Of a stretch of 64,000 bases of DNA, positions 11,838-22,748 are shown piece by piece (position 1 is the stretch's first letter; every line of letters begins with the position of its first letter). The DNA is taken from contig JASJFT010000078.1 in assembly GCA_030770425.1 (NCBI GenBank), positions 1 to 64,000 on the forward strand, given 5' to 3'. The translations under genes and the position numbers were made by a program. The notes below the pieces were generated by a model, which worked only from the letters and a program-made list of their open reading frames with translations, made no database searches and was not told the origin of the DNA. The DNA is from Darksidea phi. Its lineage: Eukaryota; Ascomycota; Dothideomycetes; Pleosporales; Lentitheciaceae.

Positions 11838-13847
11838 ATGTCTACCGAAAGCTCCAATGATGCTCTTCTTAAAGAGATCCTGGAGAGCATAAATGCTTTG
11901 CGGAGGGAGAATGTACAGCTTACTTCTGCTGTGGACGGAATCAACGGCCGCGTGAACATGTTAGCTGGCATCAAGCAGTTGAAAGATGATGCGAAGAAGG
12001 ATGCTTCGAATGATGCTTCCGAGAAGGCAAAGGAAGCCAAGTCGGAGCAGACCGTAGAAGCCGTTAGCAAGCAGTATGAGCATCCGCCATCCATTCTTGA
12101 TGCTTCTCCTCCCCGTCGAACCAGCGTCTCAAAGACGTCCAAGATCATCTTGACCTCCTACCCTGGTCAAGCTGGCGTTGATCCACTACCTATGGATTGG
12201 GGTCATAAGGATCCAGCTGTACGAGGTCCCGTCGTCGTGTCCAGGCATCCTGGTACAATTAGGAGGCGTAATGGTACGTGCTCTGTATCCTACATATCGT
12301 CCCCTCAAACTAACTTATCACAGCTATCGGTGCGCACGGAGGCTCGTACTCCATCTACCACGCTCTCGCCGTTGCGAGCAAGAACCTCGATATTGACCAT
12401 AAGCCCGACTTCACAAACACCGAGCCTGCCGCAAATATTGGCCCTTTCCCAACATGGGCCGACAAGAAGAAGATTGTTGCTATGGATCCCTATGGCCATC
12501 TTTCTCCGTGGCTATACAAGGACATCATGGACAAGGAGAACGTCGAGATCAGACCTTCCATAGCCATTACGAAGGCCCATATGAAACTCCCTGAGCTCGA
12601 GACTAGCGTTCAAAAAGGCCGTCTTGTGCCCGACGGCAAGATTTGCTTGAACGAGACTGGCGAGCTTGCAGTGACCAAGGTCGCGGTTGAGCCAGTGTGG
12701 TATCTGCCTGGAGTGGCCGAGCGATTCGGCATTGGTGAGTTCAAACAGGTAGTTTCTATGTGTGGCTTGCTAACAGTTTCTGCCAGATGAGGGGACTCTG
12801 CGACGGACGCTGTTTGAAGAGACTGGAGGTTCCTACCCCGAGCTCATTACCCGCCCCGACATCAAAGTCTTCCTGCCACCAATTGGAGGTCTCACCGTCT
12901 ACATCTTCGGGGAACCGTCAAAGATGTCCGATGCCAAAGTCCGCCTCGCCCTACGCGTCCACGACGAATGCAACGGCAGCGACGTTTTCGGATCTGACAT
13001 CTGCACCTGCCGACCCTACCTTATTTTTGGCGTTGAAGAGGCTGTCAAGGAAGCGCAGAAAGGTGGTAGCGGCGTTGTCATCTACTTCCGTAAAGAGGGG
13101 CGAGCACTTGGTGAGGTGACCAAGTATCTCGTATACAATGCGCGAAAGAGGGGCGAAGACAGAGCGAGCGAGTACTTCAAGCGGACGGAGAATATTGCTG
13201 GAGTCAAGGATATGCGCTTCCAAGCTTTGATGCCTGATGTGAGTCTTACATCCTATCCTCCGCTATTCAGCCGATGCCTACTGGCACCGACCTCGTGTCC
13301 AGTATCTGTTGATCCAATTACTGATGGTCACTTCACCGTAGATCCTTCATTGGCTCGGCATCACTAAAATTGATAGGATGCTAAGCATGTCCAAGTAAGT
13401 CTCGCCCGGGCCTCATCTCGGCAGATCAGCCTCGCTCTTGCAGGAAAGGCTCATGGAAGTGCAGCATGAAACACGACGCGATCGTCGATCAAGGCATCCC
13501 GATCCATGAACGCGTGCCGATCCCCGAAGAGATGATTCCGGCAGACAGCCGAGTCGAAATCGACGCAAAGATCCAAGCCGGTTACTGTAAGCCCCTATCC
13601 ACGCCCCTTCCGCTCCCTAGCAGCGCATCCCTCCTTCTGTCGAACGCTGAACGAGTTCTGCGCGTCGTCGCTCACATTGGATGGATGCTAACTTATCAAC
13701 CTGCAGTTACAACTGGCCATGTCATGTCAATGGATGAGCTGGCCAACGTCAAAGGGCGTGGTTGGGAGGACATCGATGTACGTGTTCGAACTCGCTCCTT
13801 TTATTTGCTCGCGCCATGGGCACAGCTGACTCCAATCACAGCATTGA
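11838..13847 (+). CDS. URC1: GTP cyclohydrolase II-like protein, Urc1 type
   Basis: Member of the GTP cyclohydrolase II fold. In fungi the Urc1 subgroup is required for uracil catabolism rather than for riboflavin synthesis. Seven exons: 11838-12273, 12324-12734, 12787-13238, 13342-13394, 13465-13586, 13707-13777 and 13842-13847, giving 516 residues; the last exon codes only His and the stop. Zinc ligands equivalent to those of RibA are visible as Cys344, Cys355 and Cys357 in DECNGSDVFGSDICTCRP. YFRKEGRALGEVTKYLVYNARK follows (split here: YFRKEGRALGEV, TKYLVYNARK). The tail includes DRMLSMSNMKHDAI and GYFTTGHVMSMDELA. An N-terminal region of about 60 residues is a charged helix (LLKEILESINALRREN). 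Acceptor choice at 13464 restores the family sequence SMSNMK. Confidence 0.9.
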
Positions 13848-16059
13848 GCGATGGTGTTATTTGACGCCGTGGAGGCCTAGACGGAGAGAGGTCATCTGCA
13901 CATTCGGGCTGCTTGCGTAATTGGGCCTTGAGCCTTGGGTATAAGCATGACATGCGCGCATAGGTTACAGCTCGGTAACGCATACTCGTTCTGATACGGA
14001 TGCGGGATGGTGTTTCTGGTCCTTTTTCCGTTGATCCTCCGCGCTCGGATGGGTGGGGGCTTATATGGATGAGAGGCGTATGCCGATAAGGTAGTTGGTG
14101 GGAGACGAATAAAGTTCCGCGTCCTTACGCATTATATATCAAATCTGCTGCGTGGTTGCAATCGGCGTGGCTTGCTGGTTGCTTATCCCGCGGTATCATT
14201 AACCCGACTGCATGTCAACACCATGCGCCGTTGACGAATAGGCGCGCATACTCAAACCTGACCAGACTACGGCGCTTCTTGAGGTTTTCGTTAAGCAGTC
14301 GGCGTGCTATTTGCGCACGGCAACCAAAGCCGAGATCCATAGATTGATTACAGGCTGCGACGATGCTACCTGCAGTATCCCAGAGATGCTCACCGGCGCA
14401 GGTCCCAGAGATGCTCACCGGCGCAGGGCGTACGCAGATAAGATAGAACGAGAAGATCTGCCTCCTTTTCCATCTTCTCCCACTCGGCCTACCACATCCG
14501 GAGATCCATCTGCCTCTTTATTCCGCGCGCCCACTCTCTACATATCATCCCCGCCTCCGCGTCTGCAACAACACTCACGTGGAGCAAGCCCTGCAGCACG
14601 CTCAGCACGGCAGAAACAGGGCGGATTGCCTTGGGCAAGGCAGGCGTAGTTTGGCGTTTCATCAACATGTCACTTGCAGTCCCGCATTCCGCCCTACCCG
14701 CACGTCAAACGTCGCGTGACAAGGAAGCCCCATATCGGAGGCGGTAGGCGCCGCTACGAAAGGCCGAAGGCACTCAGCTGCTACCGGAGCGGCCCGCGTT
14801 GGGCTCGACCATGTACCGGTACGTGTACCAGGCTGACATATCGGCCTAGTGGTCGAAGCCCAATCTCGATGTCGCGGGGGAATTACTACGTTTTCGAGGT
14901 CCGGGGTTCCTGTTAGCAGCAGCTAGGCGCAGGTAATAGTGGAGCGCTTGATGGGATTACGCCTGGAGGCACAGGACGTGTGGGAAGAGTGGATATGTTC
15001 TGGAAAGTGGCGGATATACAAGCCATCCGCTTGGACGGGGGAGAAGAACCTTTTGCAGTGGTGTGCTATCGGCACGTCTTCGTTCGGGTGAGATCGGCGG
15101 GAAGTGCGGTTCTGGCTCATGGCTGTTGTGTAGGGATTGTCTCTGTCTTTGCAGGGTTTATTCGAACATTGCACGTGATGGGATCCCCACCTATGGCTCG
15201 ATAGAAGAAAGATGAGGGGGTTTGACAGCCACATTCGCGTAGACGGTTTGTTGGAAAGTGTGGTGGCTGCTTCTGCATTGCATCGCATACACGGTTTGCA
15301 AAGATGCCGAGATCCGATCATCTCTCCAGGCCATGTCTAGATCAGAACGAAGTGCCGGCCCGAGGGGTGTGCTTGCGGGAGATAGACGGACGGTCGGGCG
15401 GAAAGAGCGGCATCACAAGCATAGCCTTGACCGTCGTACAGGTACGCAACTGGGAAGGTGGGCGCACAGGGTACGTTTCGGCCGCTAGCGATGGAATTTT
15501 TCGGGCTTCGTAGCGGACTCGATAGCAGGACGTGCTCTAATCTACTTGTCTCTTAGTAGGAGACGAGTTCGTATAATGTGGCAGTCTAACTATACGAACG
15601 AAAGGTTAGGTTGGGGGAGGTTTGTTCCGATCGCAGGTGCCTGGAGTAATTCCGCCTACCGTCCAGTGCACTTCTCGCTTCATCACCATCTTTCCCCCTC
15701 TCGCAACGCACTCCGTCCCTATCATGGCAAACCATAAGTCCAATTAATGTCTCTACGCTCATATGTAGTCTCTCCCTCAGGCTGGAATGCATGCTTAGGG
15801 TCCCTAGCGGGTAGCGGTCTCGCATTGAGTCTTTCGAACCGCTCGCTTGCACTTCTACGGGCTTATTGCTGCAATTGCGCCTGTAGGAGATATGTGCTTG
15901 CACCTTCTGCCCTCTAATTATTTGTGCCGCTCTCAGCTCTACAGCTTAGGTCCGCAAATTTGACCTGCCTCGCTCCTCTGGAAGTCTACCTAAGACCCTC
16001 AACGGCAAGTAGCAGTGTCCGCATTCTGCTCAAGCTATCAACTAGCAAAGATTTGAGTA
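13848..16059. other. Gene-poor segment, no intact gene
   Basis: About 2.2 kb of mixed composition. Frames of 60-130 codons exist on both strands, but none carries a motif or sustained coding bias. A perfect 25-bp tandem duplication lies at 14378-14427. I see no tRNA. Together with the two relics that follow, it looks like decayed accessory DNA. Confidence 0.55.
14378..14427. repeat. Perfect 25-bp tandem duplication
   Basis: Two adjacent identical copies (14378-14402 and 14403-14427) of a unit beginning TCCCAGAGATGCTCACC. Identical copies suggest a recent slippage or repair event. Confidence 0.9.
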
Positions 16060-16475
16060 TCAGAAAACCCTTCATCCCCCTCGCACCGCGTATTTCCGAG
16101 AGGGATATTGCACAAGCAGTCGTCTTACGTCGTTCCCGGAACTCCCGCCGAAAAGTCATCAAGGCGGATTGGATCTACACGCAGCCGAAACAGAAAGCAT
16201 GATGGTGTTTATCCGCAACCATGCCACGATCCCAGTACCGAATACGCTAAATACTTACGGTATCGATATATTTTCATGGAATTCATTGAAAGTGACTTAT
16301 TGGACGAGCTGAGGAATCACAAGATTGTTTTCACTCATGGTGTCTAGCCCTTCGTAGCATTGAAAGGTCGTATCGCCGCGATCATTGATTGGGGATTCTC
16401 GGGGTGGTACCTCGAACATTGGGAGTACTGTAAGACCCGTTCCTTTTATCGGGAACGAATGAAAAGTATATCTTT
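16060..16475 (+). pseudogene. Relic of an APH-fold phosphotransferase gene
   Basis: Joining three reading frames by eye gives pieces typical of the large fungal aminoglycoside/choline-kinase-like (APH) family. In order they are: SRRKVIKADWIYT; then, after a shift, MMVFIRNHATIPVPNTLNTY near 16200-16260; then, after another shift, YIFMEFIESDLLDELRNHKIVFTHG near 16268-16341; an in-frame TAG where the catalytic Asp of the HGD motif should follow; then GRIAAIIDWGFSGWY near 16369-16413. The central portion of about 100 residues between the hinge region and the catalytic loop appears deleted. With at least two frameshifts, a stop and a deletion, this is not a functional kinase. The family call is by motif recognition only. 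Confidence 0.75.
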
Positions 16476-16589
16476 GTAAAAGAATCTTTGAGAAACAGTA
16501 CCATGGCGAATATTTCATGGACGAGCGGTGTGCCCGGGAAGTTGGGCATGGTGGATTCCAAGGATGTAGGATCTTCCAAGCAACAAGCG

Positions 16590-17103
16590 CTAATAGTCCT
16601 GCAGCGCTTGTGCATTTGGGGATCCCGGCGTGAAAGGGGATGTAACCGCTGCCCTCTGCTTCTGAACCACTGCATCCCGTTCTGATCTAGTCATCAGGCC
16701 TGCGGCCACAATCGCGTCCAATCTGTTTTGCACCCAATTCTGACAATTGCAGGTCTTGCTCACTTCAATTTCAACGCCTTTAAAACGGATTCCAACTCTG
16801 CATGCCTATCCTGTGGACCCATGCTGCGAAGTCCATCGAGAGCAGCCTTGCGGTCTCCTGCCTAGGGTCTTCCCGGTTTTCTACGTGGTGGAACGTAAGA
16901 CCAACACCGGGCGTACGGGTCACATGGCGAATCTCGAAAGTGTCATTCTCATTGTCGACTGCAATGTCACTATGACGTATAAACTCTCCAGTGTATGCGC
17001 GGTAATTTCGCCCGTGGGCTCGTAGACGGTAACGTAAACTGCTAAACCGCTCGTGGCTTTCCGAACGTTTTCCAAACGTAGGACTAATCGACCGTGGTTT
17101 CAC
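16590..17103 (-). pseudogene. Frameshifted relic of an unrecognised gene
   Basis: Three minus-strand frames read in order give a protein-like sequence. Frame one has RHSDIAVDNENDTFEIRHV, TRTPGVGLTFHHVE and ARLLSMDFAAWVHRIG. A shift then gives AELESVLK, and a second shift gives VEIEVSKTCNCQNWVQNRL, DAIVAAGLMTRSERDAVVQ and a stop at 16590-16592. Both junctions lie within about 40 bp (near 16770-16805), and neither has splice signals, so two small indels are the simplest reading. Similar NCQNWV-containing small proteins are, to my recollection, common and unnamed in Pezizomycotina genomes; I do not assign a function. The true start is unclear; 17103 is the furthest upstream Met in frame one. Confidence 0.6.
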
Positions 17104-18343
17104 AGAAACTGAATAGGAAATCTACAACTTAAAATGAGGCGGTCCAGACAATGCCTTCATGAGCTGCGGAACCGCGGAAGCGATGAAATCCCATGTCTGG
17201 TGCGCACGCTTTGTTTCAATACCCTTAATGTAAGATTGAGCCGAGGGAACTGGCATCTATAACCTGGTAACGCAATTCTCTCTTCGCCCTTTTTCTTTTC
17301 TTTTTAAGGGAAAGCGGGCAGGACTGCCGAGCGACTGGCCAACGGACGGGACGTGGCCGCCGCTTAATTACCCCCATAACGAGACACGCGGGAGAAGACA
17401 AGTACCGGTGGTAGGTTGGGGGTGCGTCATAGACAAGGTGAGATTGATCTCGTTTGAGGCGCATGCCCCGAGCGTGGGTTTCTGGACGCTTCGTTCGAGG
17501 GCACTGTAGACACAAGCGTCGCGTCACGGGACAGAAGTGAAGCAACATAATGTCGCATTCGCCCATATCAGCTCGCACCTACCACCCCGCGGCCCTATCG
17601 ATGGCGGATAAGGGGGCCCTCCGTCATACAAGGCATCAGCAAGGAACAAGTCCCTCCGCTGCCTTGTCGTGCCCCGTCGGCCCGAAGAGCGGCATCAAAC
17701 CTTCGGCTTCCATAGCATACGCTGCTGGTCTCAGTTTGTCCAGGCCGCCGCGCCCCGATTTGATGGCAACAGCACGAACCCCGCCGCCTTGGAACCCGCG
17801 CTCCCGGGGCGACGATGCCGCGATGCCAATCAGGGGCCGGCGGCGCCAACGCTGCCACAATCAGCGCACTCGCTGGAAACAAGTGCCCTTTGCAGTGTGG
17901 ACTGACTCAACGCGAGCGGTGGCCAACGCACGCCTGCAGCCCCCGCCTTGTCTGGAGAAATGAATCGAGTCTTGTGTCGGCCGGCGTGGCGAGTCAGGAA
18001 CGTATGAGCGGATGACAGCGCAGCTGTCGCCTGGCCAGCGTCCTGCGTCCTTTTTTAAACGGTCCACGTTTTTCAGCGGCCTGCATTGCCATGCAGCATG
18101 GGCCGAGATATCCAAGATGTGGAGGCAGCCCCGGCTTGCTGATGCAGCTAGCGCCAACAGGGGGGCCCTGGCCTTGCAGACGCGTTATGTACGCTGGTAG
18201 TATGGGGTGAATGGCGCCTCGGCGCAGCCCTCGAGGCATGCTATTACTACTACGCTTCCGACCTGCCTCTGTCTCGTTAATCCGACCTTTCCATCCGTCC
18301 TCCCTTCAGCTGGCTCGAAGACCCTACACATCAGTATACCATC
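17104..18343. other. Intergenic, partly GC-rich, no gene seen
   Basis: The part from about 17550 to 18200 is GC-rich and has several overlapping frames on both strands, which is what GC-rich DNA gives by chance. None shows a motif. The last 100 bp is probably the promoter and 5' UTR of the gene at 18344. Confidence 0.55.
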
Positions 18344-18851
18344 ATGGAGAACAACACTAGATATTACTACTCGCTACCCACCCAAGCACCACAGGCAAGA
18401 TCAGGCAGCCGTCGTCCGCCTCTGACGCCATCGACCGTCTCTTCACCATGCCTCTCTACACTGCCGATTGCAACTCGACGAGACTCTGGCGCAGGAAGTC
18501 CCACGAAAGCCTCTGCCCTCCTCGCCAAGGTCGTCTCACACCCATCGACACCAAAAGGCGAGACACCCCCATCGAGCCCCATGTGTACTCCAGATGCCAG
18601 GACCGCCGAGATGCAATCAAGTCCAGTCTACAGCCCACAGAGGCCGGCCGTATGGAGAAGTGAGAGTGCCCGCTATGTGCACCAGCACCGGCAACAAGGT
18701 ACGCATGCTCCAAGACGGTGGTTCGGCCGAGAGCAACGCAGGCTGACTGTAATCAGACGGCTACATCAGCTTTCCCGATTTCGAGAAGTTCTGCCAGTCG
18801 CAAAATCCGTATGAGAGTCAGCATCGCGAACAGACCGCCATGAAGACATGA
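18344..18851 (+). CDS. Small Ser/Pro-rich protein, function unknown
   Basis: Two exons, 18344-18698 and 18757-18851, with a 58-nt intron that has a GTACGC donor, a CTGAC branch site and an ATCAG acceptor, give 149 residues. The N-terminus is MENNTRYYYSLPTQ. The middle is a Ser/Pro/Thr-rich stretch with several SP and TP sites, and the C-terminus is DGYISFPDFEKFCQSQ followed by a short charged tail. The aromatic N-terminal block and the FPDFEKFC block resemble conserved ends of an unnamed family in filamentous ascomycetes as I remember it, but I cannot name a domain. It has no signal peptide or membrane segment, and the length suggests a regulatory or adaptor role rather than an enzyme. Confidence 0.7.
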
Positions 18852-19620
18852 CTGAAAGAATGGATCGAGAGGAGACTGGCGATCGAGTGGGGCAAAGTCG
18901 AAGAATTGCTCATCGCCGTTACGAAAATCATCAAAAATCTACCATGTTACACAGCCATTCCTTCTTTATAGAGGCAGCCGTTGTTCCGGAGGGGTAGTAG
19001 CCGTTGGGGGGCCGGTCCACCCGAAGATGAGGTGTAGCCGTCGAGCGACAGCCCGCGCAGAGAGATGCCTGAACATCTTGGTCGACGGAAGTTAAGACGA
19101 GCAGGCTTGTTGCAGGGAAGAAGCAAATTCGGTGAGCGGGATCGACGTGGGAGCCTCCGCGTGAGCCTCCGCGTGGGGGTGCCTTGCTGTAACCCAGCGG
19201 TAGCCACGGCAGTCAGCCGCCGCGTCAGCAGAAGGGCGGACATTGAGACCTTAGTAGAGGGACACCTTTGTCCACGGCGGGAGCAGAGAACGAGGCGGGT
19301 ATTTGATGGGCGTTTCAGGAGCAACGGAAAGCTGGATCAAAAGCATTCAATGTCCATAGTTTGCCAGATGCCAATGACAACAATCTTGAGTCGATCGAAT
19401 ACAGACCGAACAAACCATGCATGGTGGCGATGTGTCAGTTAGAACAGCAGAGCCATCCTGTCGTGGGGCAGGCGGGACCTGCCATCCGAAAAGCTCCCAA
19501 GAACCTGTTCACTTCATTAGAATGAAAGTTTCAGTTCTTGAACGCTGTGTTGCCGATGACGAGCGAGGTGAACGGGCGACGACGTGGTCGATCGCGTCGA
19601 CTCTCGGCGAGGGCTTGGCG

Positions 19621-19626
19621 CACGTG
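19621..19626. promoter_or_regulatory. E-box CACGTG upstream of RPS1
   Basis: A CACGTG palindrome (CACGTGAC in context) about 120 bp upstream of the RPS1 start codon. E-boxes of this kind bind bHLH factors such as Cbf1. Use at this gene is inferred from position only. Confidence 0.4.
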
Positions 19627-19654
19627 ACACTGGAAATGGCCCGAGCGCGCACCT

Positions 19655-19667
19655 CTCGCTTAGCGAA
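19655..19667. promoter_or_regulatory. Shared ribosomal-protein promoter element, RPS1 copy
   Basis: CTCGCTTAGCGAA, containing the perfect inverted repeat TCGCT-T-AGCGA, lies about 80 bp upstream of the RPS1 start. The identical 13 bases occur at 34785-34797 upstream of the other ribosomal protein gene in the window. Confidence 0.55.
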
Positions 19668-19745
19668 TTTTACCACAGACCTGTGCAGTTCATCAACGAC
19701 AACTCCACCAGAACAGCCCGACGCTCACATCCCCACGTCGCAATC

Positions 19746-20683
19746 ATGGCTGTCGGCAAGAACAAGCGCCTTTCAAAGGGAAAGAAGGGTCTCAAGAAGA
19801 AGACCGATACCTTCGCGAAGAAGGACTGGTACAACGTCAAGGCCCCAGGAACTTTCCAGATCCGAGAGTAAGGACCCCGCCGCGATGCTCTACCAAATTC
19901 TCTCAATGGACTGTATACTGAGCTTCTTCTCCTACAGCGTCGGCAAGACCCTCGTCAACCGCACCTCCGGTCTCAAGAACGCGAACGACGCGCTGAAGGG
20001 CCGGATATTCGAGGTCTCCCTCGCCGACCTCCAGAAGGATGAGGACCACGCCTTCCGCAAGGTCAAGCTACGCGTCGACGAGGTCCAGGGCAAGAACTGC
20101 CTGACCAACTTCCACGGGCTCGACTTCACCTCCGACAAGCTCCGCTCCCTCGTCCGCAAGTGGCAAACCCTCATCGAGGCCAACGTCGTTGTCAAGACCA
20201 CCGACGACTACCTCCTACGTCTCTTCGCCATCGCCTTCACCAAGCGACGACCGAACCAGATCAAGAAGACCACCTATGCTGCGTCATCGCAGATTAGGGC
20301 AATCCGCAAGAAGATGGTCGAGATTATGGCTCGTGAGGCTAGCGCGTGCTCGCTCGCTCAGCTTACGCAGAAGCTCATCCCAGAGGTCATTGGTCGCGAG
20401 ATCGAGAAAGCTACCCAGGGCATCTACCCTCTTCAGAACGTAGGTGGTTTGGATGGCTAGAGTTGGTACATAAGACTAACAAATACCAGATCCACGTGCG
20501 CAAGGTCAAGCTCCTCAAGGCACCCAAGTTCGACTTGGGCGCTCTCCTCGGTCTGCATGGCGAGTCGAGCCAGGATGACTCTGGCCAAAAGGTACGCTCC
20601 GCCCAATATGACATCCATGCGCATCTGCTGACATGTTCTAGGTTGAGCGGGAGTTCAAGGAGACGGTTCTGACCGATGTGTAA
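19746..20683 (+). CDS. RPS1: 40S ribosomal protein S1 (eS1, S3Ae family)
   Basis: Structural protein of the small ribosomal subunit, near the mRNA exit region. Four exons: 19746-19867, 19938-20439, 20490-20591 and 20642-20683, giving 255 residues, the usual length. It starts [19 protein letters not shown] and contains [38 protein letters not shown] and IYPLQN joined across an intron to [15 protein letters not shown]. It ends [14 protein letters not shown]. Codon use is strongly biased to C-ending codons, as expected of a highly expressed gene. An upstream frame is open before the ATG, but the family sequence begins at 19746. Promoter elements are listed at 19621 and 19655. Confidence 0.96.
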
Positions 20684-22748
20684 GCGACATGGTTGGTTAG
20701 GCGGGTATCTAGGGTCTTTTCAACTTCTTCGACATGAATCTGGGCATCAAAAGGTGTTATGTTTACAAATGAAACGTCAAACATAACCCTCATCGAGTCC
20801 CTGGCGGAAGTGATGGCGTGCATGGGTACATCGACCATATTCCGGTGTTCATGCGGCGGGACAAGTGCTAGGCAATGACATTGGCATTTAATTCCCACAT
20901 TCAGCTATCTTCCGCGCTGGCCTCCTCGACTCTCAGATACTAATCCACGCCGTATCGATGGTAACGAACATATTTCCAATTACACCCTTCCTCTGCACGC
21001 TTTGACACAACTACACGCTATTCTAGCTTACTCACATGCTGCATCCACGGCCCAGCATACTCCATGGGATCTTTCTGATCGGCAGCTTTCCAAAGCAACC
21101 TATGAATGCCGACAAGGGCTCATCCGCGCGCACTCCTGTCCTCGTGCTCATGATCAGAGCATATACCCCTCATTTCTTTCATCGCGCTCATCAATCCGTT
21201 TCCCAACACTTTCGTCCTCGACCTAACTAGCTCGGCAGCTCGTGTCCTCATCAGGCCGCCAGGCCCTGACTGGTCAGTCGAGCTCGTAACCCCTCCCTCG
21301 AAACTTTGCTTCTAGTTTTCCGCCACAAGTGTGTGTGGAGGGGTGTGGGCTTTGCATATGATCGGTGTGTAAGGGTTGAGGGCTTGATGGAGCGGGGAAT
21401 GGAAATGGGGAGGGGGGCAGATGTGTCATTGTACATGGTCGGCTCGTGCGCATGTGTCAATATGATGTGTAAGTGCTCTGCGTGGTGGGTACATATAGCC
21501 CTAGTACCGTGTGCGTCATCAATAGCCGGTACTTAGTAGGTCGTGACAACAACCATGCGCTAAAGACTTACCCTGCTCTCTAGACCGTAGCTTTTTTTTT
21601 CAGGCTAGGAAAGTTACTCCATCGTGGGCTGAGCTGACGTCCGTTCTTAGATGATACGATCTTGCTATGCTATTACGGCACGGAAGGTATCAATTAAGTA
21701 ATTAGTCCCCCTTTTCTCGTCGATCCAAAATCCCCAAAACTCCAAAGCGCCACGACTCGACTCAACTCAACTCAGCTCAACTCAGCTCAACTCACGCCAT
21801 CGAAATGACAAGGGGAAAGTCCAGCGGTGAGTTCGTCGGTCCGCGGGCGCGGATGCCGGTGCGAGTGCGAGTGCGGCTTTTCAATTCTCAACCTAGACTT
21901 TTCTAGCTCGCGTTAAGGGATTAACTAGCAAGGACGGGGTAGTTTGGTGTAAAGGGGGGTGGCTGGAGTAGCTGAGAAGGAAAACAGTTTGCGTTGCTTC
22001 TCTTAAATCAATTTTTTTTGTGGCGGCGGCGGCGGCGGCGGCGGCGACGGCGGCGGTGGTGGTGGTGATGGTGGTGGCGAATGTGCGGTTTGGAGGCTTG
22101 TTGGCTTGTTAGCTTGTTAATTAGCTTCTTAGCGTGGTGGCTTGTTAGTGTGTTAGTGTATTAGTGTTGTACTGATTGAGGGTGTTGGCTTGTTAGTGTT
22201 GTGCGGAGTGGGGATGAGGCAGGTTTTCACCGCTACTTTGGCGAGGGGGGAGGTGGGGACTGGTGCTGGGATGGGGATGAGTGTGGATATTGAAAATGGG
22301 TTGATTGTGGGTTGGAAGGCGATGTGGGTGGAGTCGGGTGGTGGTGGTGTTGGTGTTGGTGACGGAGAAGGGGGTGTGGAGGATTGATGTGGCGTATTTG
22401 GGGACGCTTGTTGGGGTTGGTGGATGGATGGGATGAGGGGGTGGGTAAGTGTAGGTGGTAGTCGGAAGCTTGGCTCTTGGATAGAGTTCAGGGGAACGGG
22501 GAGATGAATCGACAGGTGTAGGCATTCTTGTCTAAAGGGGACCAAGTGGGGACATAGTGGGAAGTTCCGGTATAATAGTCTATTTTGACGGGAAAATGCG
22601 CCTAAATACACGACCAAGTGCTCGCCAACACATACCCTATCGCCCACCGACGAGTTCTAGAACCGCTCCATTCCGATCCACGCACTCCGTCAGCTCTGAA
22701 CGCGACACACCTTCCCTGCTCCGCTTGGCTCTCGGAGCATATCCCCAA
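20684..22748. other. Intergenic, low-complexity, no gene seen
   Basis: About 2 kb between the 3' ends of RPS1 and the P450-like gene. It contains CTCAA/CTCAG repeats (about 21757-21795), a GGC/GGT microsatellite (22021-22080), degenerate TTAGTGTG-like repeats (about 22090-22200) and a G-rich strand-asymmetric tract to about 22500. Long frames on the C-rich strand are low-complexity artefacts. Confidence 0.6.
22021..22080. repeat. GGC/GGT trinucleotide microsatellite
   Basis: About nine uninterrupted GGC units are followed by imperfect GGC and GGT units. It is non-coding in context. Confidence 0.9.

Larger units (their letters stand above)
18852..19745. other. Intergenic, RPS1 promoter side
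   Basis: About 0.9 kb. It holds a 13-bp direct repeat (GAGCCTCCGCGTG twice, near 19151-19176) and, near the RPS1 start, the promoter elements listed at 19621 and 19655. No gene is supported. Confidence 0.6.

Noticed and set aside
12274..13841. Frameshift suspicion in URC1 because several frames carry the protein
   Set aside because: All changes of frame coincide with good GT-AG introns, and the spliced frame is intact to a stop.
14923..15321. Minus-strand frame of 132 codons in the gene-poor segment
   Set aside because: No motif, no coding bias, and an equally long frame lies opposite it.
17550..17963. Plus-strand frame of 137 codons in GC-rich DNA
   Set aside because: Frames are long by chance in GC-rich sequence; both strands are open and the composition is Arg/Pro/Ala only.
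19417..19745. Upstream in-frame extension of the ribosomal protein S1 reading frame
   Set aside because: The S1 family starts at [10 protein letters not shown] (19746); the extension contains promoter elements and has no similarity to the family.
22153..22647. Minus-strand frame of 164 codons rich in Pro, Thr and Ser
   Set aside because: It reads the complement of a G-rich low-complexity tract; no conserved feature.
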